Positions 23,786 to 34,700 of a DNA stretch of 64,000 bases are shown here, piece by piece. Source of the stretch: Prinia subflava. Taxonomy: Eukaryota; Chordata; Aves; Passeriformes; Cisticolidae. The stretch lies in assembly GCF_021018805.1 (NCBI RefSeq), contig NC_086259.1, positions 14,165,001 to 14,229,000 on the forward strand, written 5' to 3'. The notes below the pieces were generated by a model. It was not told the DNA's origin and did no database searches. It saw only the letters and a program-made list of their open reading frames with translations. Both the position numbers and the translations under genes were made by a program. How positions within the stretch are numbered: position 1 is the first letter of the stretch; each line of letters begins with the position of its first letter.

Positions 23786-24929
23786 GTGAGTACATCATGC
23801 TCTCTAAGGCCTGTGAAGGCTTTCTTGGAGAGTTTTCTTTCTGCTCTCGTATGCAAAACGGCTGGCAAAAAGCAATTGAGTATGTATGGCAGCCTAGGTG
23901 GGAGGGCAGGCAGACAATTAGGAAACAGTTGAGAAATTGTTGTTGAAGCTTAACCCTTCAGAGATCAGGTGTGGAACAATGCTCTCCCTTTCCATAATCA
24001 GGAACTCCAAGTACTTAAGGGATTCACAGGAAGAGGTTTAGCAAAGTGTTTGCTAGATGTGGCTGACTGGGGTGGCCTCTGACCCCAGCTGTTCCCTGGC
24101 CCTGTGGATGAAGCCTCCAGGGTCCTGCCACTGGCAGGATGACGTGTGGGACGAAATGCTGCCAGTCGGTGTTTTTCCCAGAGCTCCAGCTCCCCTTTGA
24201 TGGTTGCTGGAACGGTCACAAGGCTCAGTAGCCCCGAGGAGTCACGTTACATTTACTGCCAGAACGAGTCCAAGATTAACGTGCTTTACTGTTGGGAGTC
24301 TAAAATGTTAGAAACGATGAGTCAAACACCTCCATCACAAAACTTGGCTCGAAGTCTGCAAGATGAAAAACAACCCTACCAGCCCAAACAACCTAAAATG
24401 TGCGTCTGTTCTAATCTTTTTGTCTCTGAATGTGAAGGGGGTGTGCAGCCAGGCTTTCAAGTCCTCATGGTAGAAGGTAAGGAATTTCTACGAGGAGGAA
24501 AAATATGGAATAGAGGTTGAAATAGTCAGTTACTCATTTGTTTCAAGGAAATACTGGGGGGACAGACTCATCACATAGGATGGATCCATGTGGGCTAGGT
24601 ATCTAGAAAGTGTGTTTTGGTGCAGTGTTTGTCACCTTGTATTGTCACCAGCCTCCAGCTTGGTGCCAGACATCTTTGTGAGTCGAGGAGGATCCAAGCT
24701 GGTGCGTGACCTTGGTCCTCTCTCCCACCCTGAACGCTGGATTACATGTTATTCCATCAGTATCTAATTGGAGCTTCTAATTCTATGGTGCATTGTGTTT
24801 TTTCCCCCTTTAAAGAAACAAAAGGCTTTTCGTTTGTACAAACTGGTAATTATTTCAAGACATTTCACAGCTTTCCCCAAAACACCGCCTTCGCTGAAGG
24901 AGCCAAGGTAGCAATTTCCCCACTCCTCG
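23786..24929 (+). other. intron 2, first part
   Basis: Starts with a consensus donor. Ordinary sequence with no recognised exon or repeat. Confidence 0.6.
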
Positions 24930-25260
24930 AGATCCCGGCAGCTTCTGAGCGGCCAGCGGTGCCTTGGGCAGGTGAGGCAGTGCAGGGGAGGGAGGGAAAG
25001 CAGCAGTGACCGGGCCCACAGCGCTGCTGTCCCACAGCGGAGGCGCTCGGGGCACGGACAGGACCGACCGCGCACCGCCCGCGGCCCGCGCGGCCCTCGG
25101 GGCGGGAACGGTGGGACACGGGTGTGGCCGGGGGGGCGGGCCTCGGCAGCTCAGTAGCCAATGGGAGGACAGCGGGGCCTGCGGGAGCCAATAGCAGCGC
25201 GGGGCCGCCTTGACGGGCAGGGTGGCTTCGGTTGAGCTGTTGAAGGGCCGTTGGAGCACG
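24930..25260. promoter_or_regulatory. intragenic CpG island with paired CCAAT boxes
   Basis: Dense CpG and GC boxes (for example GGGGCGGG near 25098 and 25132) stand out inside intron 2. Two CCAAT boxes with good NF-Y flanks, AGCCAATGG (CCAAT at 25158-25162) and AGCCAATAG (25188-25192), point the same way and are 30 bp apart, about three helical turns, a spacing common in NF-Y promoters. This suggests an alternative promoter for a shorter transcript that could splice to exon 3 at 29605, or for an unrecognised antisense transcript. CCAAT boxes do not fix direction. The promoter role is inferred. Confidence 0.5.
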
Positions 25261-25280
25261 AGGCGCTGAAGTGCTCGGCC

Positions 25281-25500
25281 TTGAGGAGGGAGAGGTGTGA
25301 GGGCACTGGGCACCCTGAGGAGGGAGAGAGCTGAGGGCACTGGGCACCCTGAGGAGGGAGAGAGCTGAGGGCACTGGGCACCCTGAGGAGGGAGAGAGCT
25401 GAGGGCAGTGGGCACTGGGCATCCTGAGGAGGAAGAGAGGTGAGGGCATTGGGAGCTCGAGGTCCTGATGAGGGAGGTATGAGGGCGATGGGCACAGGAG
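25281..25500 (+). repeat. 34/41-bp minisatellite
   Basis: The unit 'ctgaggagggagagagctga' followed by 'gggcactgggcacc' repeats with starts at 25281, 25315, 25349, 25383, 25424 and 25465. The first intervals are exactly 34 bp; the last two are 41 bp because of a 7-bp gain of the 'gtgggca' type. The later copies are more diverged. The array directly follows the intronic CpG island. On the - strand it produces a repetitive Pro/Ser/Leu-rich open frame that is not a gene. Confidence 0.93.
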
Positions 25501-28500
25501 AAGCTCAGGATGCTGGTGGCCCACCTGGCTGACCTGGGCTCAGGTGACATGGCAGTGGGTCTGAGGTGTCCTGTGGGAGGGGGAAACCTGCCCAGTGGGG
25601 CTGTCCTACTTGTGTAGCACAGTTTGGGGAGGTGATGGAGGGCCATGAGCTGTGCTTGGAGACCTGTCTGGCAGCCACAAGATGTGGTGTTGGTTGAGCA
25701 GCCGTCTTTAGGGAGGGTTGCACAGGGCATTAGGTACTGGTAGCTTTTGGTGAAGTGTGAAGTGTCTGGGAGAGGAGTCAGCAAGATCCTTTCTTACTTG
25801 ATTGTGACCCTTTCTGGCCATGACTCATGATTTTTTATTTCCAGCGTGATAGTACAGGGAGATTGAGAGAAGCTCTAGGTACCTTCTACCATCTTCAGAA
25901 TCAGCCCAAGGTTATTCCATATTTTATTTAAAACTCTGCTTGTTTGATCTTTTAAATTTTTTTTTTCTGATTTATGACATTTATTTAATTAGCTGTGATG
26001 TCTCTTCCCCAAACCTCCACTGTATGCCCCTTTACAGTCTGAAATCACAGAGGACTGTTTCTTGCTAATTGCTTTTTGAAAGCCTTGCCTGCCTTTTAGA
26101 GAGTCTAAACAAAAGCAGTACTTCCTCCTTAGTTTGTTATTCAGCTGCTCCGTGTGAGCGTTTCCTAAACAGATTAAAGGGAAAAGAATTAACTCCTGTC
26201 TGAATAACTACTGTAGAAAGTCTTGAGAGCACTAGATCTTTTGTCAGCCTCTGCAGTGACAAAAGTGTAAATGGCTTCATGAAGTATTAGACAAGTTCAT
26301 GGGCTTCAGCTGGGTGTATTAAAATCATCAGCCTCAGAGACTGGAAGGGGTGTTCCAAGGGGGTCTGTCTCTCCTTAGCACAAAGTTAAAAACCAGATTT
26401 TCCCCTTGGCTTTGAGGTGACATCCTGGGCTAAATAGTCTGTTCCAGCTTAACCATCCCTGTAGCTCTAGAAGATTCCACCTTTGTGCCATTTTTGTCAT
26501 TGGTGCCCAGCTCTTTCCTCAGAGGCAGCTTTATTCCTGGCTGCAGCCACTGGGTGTAGAGGGTGTTCCTGGCACTCCTCTGATGAGCCTGGTTTGGCTT
26601 GGTAGTGTTTGGACACGAGAAAAGCAAACTCTTGAGCCTCAGAAGGAGATGTTAAAGGGACTGTAATAAGCCTCTTCACATAATCTTCTCTTTGAAGGTG
26701 CATTTTGGAGCAGGAGCAGCATGAGGATGCTCCACTTCTAAAGTTCTAAAGCTCTGTAATGTTTAGACTATTGTGGGACTTGCATTCCTGCTTTGGATGT
26801 TACTCTGGCTCTAGATGCAGTTAGACTGTGGCTTTTTAGGGCTTTTCAGGAACTTCAATGCATTCTGCATTTTGGTTTTGGTGATTTTATTGCTGAGTTT
26901 TCTCCTTATGAGTCAGTAGGCAGACAAGTAAACACCTAAGCAGTGAGGCTGAGTTTTTGAACGTATTAATATAGAAATGGCCCTCCAGTGGGTTACTCTG
27001 CATCCAAATTTTAACAGAATCTCTATGTGAAGTTTGTGCTGATGGAATTCAGCTTTATGTTTGTGCTGCTGCTGATTGCATCTTTCCCTTTTCTTATAAA
27101 ATAGTTTGGGAACTGATCTTCGTCTGCCTCTTCTTGCCCTGTACGACCCTTGGTACATACCCATGGCCTTAATATTCCTACTAGGAGATATTCTAATGGG
27201 AGAAGAGGGATTGGTATGGTGCAATGGTACAGTCTCTTCTGGAAAACTGCAAATTGCTCTAGTTTAAAATTTATGTACAAAATACTTGGCTTGGGCACTT
27301 CTGTAGGAGCTGCAAGCTTTGTGGACTGAGGTGCTGTGTGAGTCCCGATCTAAAAGTCCATGAAGTACGTTCAGCCTGAGACCTGCTGGAGGCAGAAGCA
27401 GCTTGTGCAAACTGCTGCAAGAGGTGGTCTTGGTGTGCCACAACTGCACTGTGGATGACAGGAACTTACTGATAGAGGCATGTGTGTCTTGCAGATGAGA
27501 AAGCCTGAGAACATCAGACTGCACAGTTTAGCTTTGAGGGAAGTACAAGCAACTGTGTGTGTTAGGCTGTAGGGGTTTTTGGGTCTAACTTAATGGGAAG
27601 AGGAAAGAAGGGGAGGTGAGTCTGCCCTGAGTCAAGGTTACAATAGAAAGGTAATACTATGATCCTTCAAGTAAATAAGAACTAAAGTAAGGTTCCATTT
27701 TGTAGTGATGCAGTAAGTACAGCAGTAGGGCTGTAGCAGTAAGTGAGCAGAAGTAAAACTACTGTGACTGAAATTGACTGTTTCGAAGAAATAGGACTGG
27801 CAGATCTCCATCCTGGAATGTGGAAGAAGTTACCATATAATGCTGAATGTCTGGTAACAGGGAAATCTGTTAAGTCAGGGCTAGTAACAAAATACAGAGA
27901 ACAAGCTGAGCCTACAACATCATGCACTGAGCAAGGACAGAATTAACTGACCCATGAAAAACTGAATAGCATTTTCATGTTGTTAGTCCATGGCAGGTAG
28001 TGTCACACCAGCCTTTTTAATAAAACAGCTCTCTCTAGAAGGATAGGTTTCATTGTTTAACCTCTGCCATAAAAGATTTATTATGGAGTCATATCGAGGA
28101 TTAATTACTTTGTCAAAGGGATTGAGGTTTATGCAAGAACTGCATGATGGCTACAAACTGGTGAAAGGGAGGGAGGATGTTTGTACTGCGGGGAAAACAG
28201 AGCTGGAGGCAGGAGTCCTGAAACACGCAGTGCTTCTCATCCATGACCCTGGCATAAAAAGTTAGAGTATGTATGGCATGTTTGTGGTGAAACCAGCCTG
28301 GGACACACAAACAATAACCTGGAAGAGGAGGGTGACAAATGCAATGCATAAGATGAGCTCTAAAACTTTGTACTTAAATTTTTGTAGTGGTCGACTCGGA
28401 GGGCAAGCACATGCCTCCACAAAGTGGCAGGCAGAACTTCTGTTGTTGAACTGGAGTTCATCAGTTTGAGAAGAAAAACCAGTAATGACTGGGTTACTGT

Positions 28501-29604
28501 AGGGGCATGACTACAAGACAAGTGGGATTTTAACTTTAAGAGATGCTTCTACCACATTAGGAAAGTGCTGGTGCCATTATGGACAGTGTTTTGCAATGCC
28601 TTGCACAATGAACAAATGGTTTTTAAGAAAAAGAAAATGGACATTACAAAGGGGATACTTCAGGCATGCCAAGGAGATGGTGACGGTAGACATGCTAAGG
28701 TCATGTGGTGTGGTTAATAATTCTAAGCAATGGGAACACATCCAGAAAATACAGGATTGAAGAAGAGGAATTACTGAATCTGAAGGGTGATTTGGGTTTC
28801 CAAACCTGTGAGCAACTTTGCTTCAGGTGCATGGAGTGTTAGAAATCTGGCAGGGCTGAAGGTAAAGATTGATGAACATAAGAAAAGAAATTGCTTTATG
28901 ACAGTGCCTGTTCTTTCAAGGTGTGTGAGGATCCAGGAGGTTCCTTTCAGTTCTCTGGTTTCTCTGGTATATGGCAAAATACTTGAATTAATTGGATCTA
29001 AAGCCTTGCCGTAGAGAAAAAGATGAAGATAATTTGGAATTCATAGTTTATATCATGGCTTAATTTAAATCTTACCCAAACAGAATCGAGTTCAAAGCAC
29101 TGAAAGTATTTTTTGAAGTTGTGATAAAGCTGTAAATAATGGAGTCAAGTCAGTTCAGCCATGAAACTTCAGTTCTTGGGCAGCATTTGTGTGAGGCATG
29201 GACTCAGTGCTGCTATGTTTTGAGAATGAGGAAATTACTGGTATGTTAAGTGTGGTTCCTCACAGCTTGCTGATGGCACTTGCTGCCTTCTTCCTCTGTG
29301 GCTCTGCTGTGCTTTCCTCCTGTGCTTTCTACTGTGCTTGCTGCCTCCTATCTCCTGTTTTGTCTTTGCAGTGTCTTCTCCCTTCACTGGAAGGCTGCAA
29401 TCTTGTGTCCACCTGTCCTCATGGGTGGTTTGTGTTGGTAGCTTTTCTTACTTCTGCTTTTTAAAGAGAAGACCTTAGCATGGAAAACTTGCCTACACCA
29501 ATAAGCAAAGACCCTTAATTCACGTATTTTCTTGATCTCTCTTATTGAAAAGCCTGAGCTTTTTCTTTTGCTGGTGCTGAAAACACTTTCTCTTGTCTCC
29601 ATAG
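25501..29604 (+). other. intron 2, last part
   Basis: About 4 kb of AT-moderate sequence. No exon with conserved protein content was seen. Parts of 27600-29000 have the flavour of old interspersed repeat, but I could not assign a family. The acceptor before 29605 reads 'cttgtctccatag'. Confidence 0.5.
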
Positions 29605-31717
29605 GCTCCGTACTGCGGATTGCTGTTTCGCCATGCGGGCTGGCCCCTGTGTATTCAAGAGAAGATTGTAATCCAGCTGGCTTCCGTTGACTGGCAAATC
29701 TTGAAGCCTGGTGACTTCTACCTGCAGGTGGTCCCCTCTCTGAAGAAGCCTCCCCGAATTGTATTGAAATGTTTGGCAAAAGATAAGCGTAATGTAGAAG
29801 AAGTGGTGATTCCAGAAGTTTCATATACCTCTATTTTTACTCTGGAATGGTTGAGTACGTTCAATGGAGAGCGGATGGGCATAGCACTGGAAAATTGTTT
29901 ACTAACCACTGATGACAAAATTTTTCGTGTCCCGTGGGATAAAGTGGTTAATCCTGAATTTATAAATAAACCAAAAATTATTGAAAACAATATCATCTCT
30001 CCAGAAGTAACAGAGGAACGTTCAATTTTGTGTCTCCCCACGAACCATACTGAGTACAGTTCACCAGACCTGAGGTCTCAGTATCTACAGGAACTAAGGC
30101 CAAATCGAGACAACCCTGTCATTAGCAGCACAGCTCCACAGTTAAATGAATCTCTGATCAATGGTGTCTGTATGAGCCCTGTGGCTCAAGAGGACTTGAC
30201 AAGTGACCTTGAAGGAGAGTACGTTGAGCTGGCAAAAGTTTCACTGCCCAGGTTTGGGCCACAAACAGGATCTTTAACCCAGTCGCTGGCATTAAGTTAT
30301 CTAACTCAGCCCAGGGCACGAGTGAATGAGTCTCAAGGCAAGCACAGGTTTATTGTACAAGACAGCACCTGCTCCAAGAACTTAATTCAGTCAGCACTCA
30401 CACAGAAGGAGCACTGTCAAATGGACACTTCTACAGAAGTTCTCAAAAATACTACTCCATTGAAAGGCAACAAAGTGATGGCACATGGAGAACTGTCTCC
30501 AGAGGGTCAGCTGATACCGGTTGATCCTGAAAGTATGAGTGATAACTTCCCTGTGGCTGAGTTTCCTGCTTGCCATGCAGAAGATTCATCTGCAGAGCAG
30601 GAGACTCACGGTGAACACTCACTGGATTGGCGATATGCACTGTGCAGCTACAGTGATGTGTGTGCTGGAGATGCTGTCAGCTGCAAAGCACAAGTGCCTG
30701 GTGCCTCTGGAAACATGAAAGGAGAAAGTGATGGACCTAGTGAAAATGCTGGTGTTGAAGCATTGGAGCAGAGCCCAGAAGCTATTCTAGATGCTACTGC
30801 TGCTAAAGAGGAAGTGATGCTGGGAGTACCTACAGAGCCACTGACTGACAGTCAAAAGGACGTGACACTGACAGACGCTTCTCCTGTACCTGTCCTAGGG
30901 CCTTTGGGACCACGTTGCACACTAAAGGAGGGTTCTGATGTCTCTTGCCAGGGTGTCAGTGGAAGTGTTGAGCCAATGCAGGTCACTACATTGCCTGAGA
31001 ATTCAGATGTGGGTGGGGTGAGAGGCTCTCCTTCAGGGAACATGGCAGATGTAAGTGCTTGCTGCAGCAATAATGAAGCAAATATCAGTTCTCCATTAAG
31101 TCGTCCAGAAGAGAGCCAAGGAGATGTAGATGAATTTGAGATGGGAAGAAGGGACAGTCAAGAGAAAGTGAAAGAGTCTAAAGAAATGTTGACAGTAAAG
31201 GAAAATCAGACTGGTCGTAGTCACTGTTCTGTGAAAGCTCCAGCAGATGGAACCTTGTCAGATGGTGAAGAGCAAGAGCATAAAAGGGCTGAAGAAGCTG
31301 TACTACTCCAAACTACCCTGTCAGTAGAGGGGAATCAGATGGCAGAACAATTAAATAACAGTGACTTGTTGGCTCCTGATGCACAAGAAGAAGACTCAAG
31401 TCTGTTCAAAACCCCGAGGTCTGGAGGAAGGTTTGAGGAATCACAAGGACTGGTAGAAAACCATGGCTGTGAAAGTGAAGAGAACTCTGTGCTGAACCTG
31501 GAGCATGTTGCAGTACAGGACTTGGCGGGACAGGTGGAGAACCAGGAAGGTTCTTCTTACAGGGAAAAGTTGAAGACTGCAGCCTCAAAAACACTGGAAT
31601 CCATTGAAGAGGAATTGGAGGGTGGACCACTGTCCTCAGGACCTGCTGAGGAGCATACAGAGCCTACCACTGTGCACTCCCAGACAGAGGCAACTTCTGG
31701 GACATCATCTGTTAAAG
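29605..31717 (+). CDS. PLEKHG4: coding exon 3: large exon, end of N-terminal module plus acidic linker
   Basis: This is an unusually long internal exon of 2,113 nt (704 codons plus one base), phase 0 to 1, with donor GTATAG at 31718. It starts APYCGLLFRHAGWPLCIQEK and continues the N-terminal module through KPGDFYLQVVP, FTLEWLSTFNGERMG, ENCLL and VPWDKVVNPEF, to about residue 196. A second conserved spot is DLEGEYVELAKV (about 268-279), also recalled in KIAA1755. LDWRYALCSYSD (about 407-418) matches the DWRFAVCSFRD word that I recall near the start of human PLEKHG4. The remaining part is Glu/Ser-rich, without a recognisable domain, and probably disordered. The open frame runs on past the donor to a TAA at 31753, but that tail is intronic. 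Confidence 0.9.
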
Positions 31718-34700
31718 GTATAGCTGTTGGATGTTTGTGTGGTTGTGTTTGGTAACATGGATTAAAAGCAAAGTCCTCCAGGAGTACTGCTTGAATACTA
31801 CTTATCAGGCAGGATTTGATAAATACATCTGAGAGGCTTTGGGGTAATAGCACAAAATCCTGGGAAGTGATTAAATTGTCATTTTCTGTGCCGTGAAATT
31901 AGCTTTTTCTTCACAGGTGGGTTTATTGTTGTATTTTGTTCAATAATTCTTTGCAAATTTAGGTTTGTACAGGAAAAAGTTCCATTGGAAGAAGCTTTTA
32001 ATTTCAGTTAATCTAATTGCTGGCGACCTCTTCCCGCTACATTCATGTTGAGCAGAATGTGTGAGGAGAGACTTGTCCAACTGTACAAGTCTTTCATAGT
32101 TGAAAACTGGTTTTAGGAAGATGGCTGTGGCAAGAGGAAGCAGCAGTGGATGGTACAGTAAAATACTAGCTGTGTAACGTGACCTAAAGATCAACAGATG
32201 TATGTGTTGATAACTGATTCAGGCTCTGCAAACTGCAGAGCTGAGGGATTCCCCCTCTTCCCTGCCTTCCCCTCCGGCATGCTTTCTTCAGCTCGATTAT
32301 GTTTCAAGTAGGAGCTGTTTAACTTGAATGGGAGACCACAGACATTAAGCATCTAACTTAACTCAGATGGAATGTTCAAGCAGGTATTACCCAGATTTCT
32401 CAATGCTTGGGTTCCCGAGCTGGAGCTGTGCTGCTTCAGGAGGAACTGAGAGGGCAATCCAGGGGTCTGCCTTTTGCACTGGGCTGTGGGCAGGCAGTGT
32501 GTAACCGCACGGGCCCGGTGTGGGCTTTGCCCGGCTCTTTGCCCGGAGAGCTGTGCCTCGCCTCGGTGTGCAGATCACAGGAGCAGCGGGCGTGTGCCGG
32601 GGGCGGGGGAACACGCCATTCCAGTTCAGCAGCTCTCATTCGCTGAGACCCCTGGCTAGGAAAATTACTCAGCTCGAAATGTTGGAGTGAGGACTCTTGA
32701 AAGGGTTGCTGTACAGATCCATGTTCCTAGAGCATGTTTGACCCTCTGGGGTAACAGATCCAAAGGCTGCCCTGGTCCCAGATTATGTGGCCAAGAGCTC
32801 CAGCATGATTCCATTTGACTGCATGCACAGCTGCTTCTCAAGTGTCCAAAAGTCACATTTGACCTGATGTCTTAGTGAGCTCCTAATGGAGTTAAATTAG
32901 TGTCCATTGATTAAAATAAAATTTCATTAACATTTGCATTAAGCTGATATAAATCCATAGTTAGGCAAGCCCAGGGTTGCCAGGCATTTCTGATACTTCT
33001 GAAGTCAGAAGCATTTCTCTTCTGTGAAATGGAGGGTCAGCTCAAAAGTTTCTATTTCTGCAGTGCACATCTCTGTGAGCATCTATCATCATGAGCAGAA
33101 AAAAAAAGAATCGCCTTCTGCCCATCTGTGGGTCTTGAGGGATATATGCCAGGAAATAACCTGCTGTGGGTATCCATTCCCCTGGCCAAGCTGAACCTGG
33201 ATTGACTTCATGCTTGCTCAGGACCAGGCCTTGAAACACTGAGTCTGTGTTTAGTGCTGGGTGGACACTTTGCTCAGGAGTCTGGTGGCTGCTTGTTCAG
33301 TGTTCTCATCTCTTCTGTCTAAAATTTGCCAGGTCTAGCTAGTTTGAGCTCGTTCTCACTGGTCCAAAGAAGAAATCTTGGCCACTACTGGAGATTTCAA
33401 CAGTGATGGACCCCTCTGGGGTACACACATTTGTTTTAATGAAAGACAATACAAATGATTCTGGGGATTCAGCTGAAATAGGTGACATTGGTGGCTCAAG
33501 TCTGCTGATGTTAAACTCGGGCATTGCAGTTTAAGAAAAAAGCAGACCTTGTTATCTCAGTGTTTGTAAAGCAAAAGAAACAACCTAAATTGCCAGGAAA
33601 ACCACCCAAACTAACCAAATAAACTCCTTATGCCAAAGGGCAGCTCAAGTATCTGTTAATGCTGGCAGTATTTCTTAAACACCATAGCTGGAAATATAAA
33701 AAGCTTAATCCATTAAATTACATTTGATTGCTTTGAGATCCAAACAAGCTATCTCCTAATCTAGCCCCATTAAACCCTCAGAGATGTACTTATAAGATAA
33801 TTCAGAGATAAAATTACAAAGCAAAGCAAATGTCCTACAAATGGACTCTACTTCTCCAGCGAGGCAGTTCTGTAGGTTAAATTCTCTGTGTCTTGTTGAG
33901 ATCATTTTGCTACTGTGATTAGAAACTGTGAGTATCTTGCCTAAAATATAAATAACAACAAAGCTTAAGCTTTACTGGGTCAGTTCAGATCTGAAGTTCA
34001 CACCTCAGCAGCAGTGGGCAGAGGCACAATTTGCTCTGTGTGTGGTGGAGGAGCTTGCTTGTCACAGCAGATATTGCAGATTATGTCAAAAACATGTTCA
34101 GAACTGGGGCATCTGAGTGTGCTGTGTCTACAGATTTTTCCTTGTCCCTTAACTTGCTCCCTTTACTTCATTCTCAGTGAGCTTGTTTTGTGCACAAACA
34201 GAGTCTAACTTAGAAAGACTTAGATATAAATAGAAAAAAAGTCTGAAGTCAAATGTGAATTCTTTTGAGTTGGTGGCTGAAAATTTACACTGGTTCCATT
34301 CACAGATAATGTGACTGCTGTTTTTTCCTAATGACTAACATCTCAATGAAAGTGGATTTTGAAACTTTGCAGCTCTGGAAAGAATTCCTCTATTTTGTGG
34401 GTGGAAGAATATCTTGATATTCAAGAAATAGGCTGAAAAGCCACACCGGGGCATATTCAGCAGCACCTGTTAGGGCGTTCCCTTCCTGGTCCCAGTTACA
34501 ACCTGGTGTTAGCATAGGTGATACTGGTGCTGGGGCAGTTTGCAGGGAAAATGCTAATGTCTCTTTGAAATGCACACAAGCAAATCCTCCTCTACCACTT
34601 CCTTAACCTCGGGGAAAGGTGGAACCTGCACACACGGCAAATTCAGATGTCCCTGTTCTCAATTTGCTTTTAGATGCAATCCTCCACATTCTACAGTTTC

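Noticed and set aside
24855..25784. 309-codon - strand open frame, Pro/Ser/Leu rich
   Set aside because: Spans the CpG island and the 34/41-bp minisatellite, both of which lengthen frames by chance; the repetitive protein has no known domain and no splice or start evidence.
27580..29030. Possible retroviral LTR or old transposon in intron 2
   Set aside because: No terminal repeats, primer-binding site, target-site duplication or protein remnants could be identified.
29620..29622. Start of the long exon 3 frame as a translation start
   Set aside because: The codon is TTG inside a conserved segment that continues from the acceptor at 29605 and from exon 2, so it is internal.
31718..31755. Extension of the exon 3 frame to a TAA at 31753
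   Set aside because: A donor at 31718 joins in phase to exon 4 at 36935, which carries conserved family sequence; the read-through tail is intronic. A truncated isoform remains formally possible.
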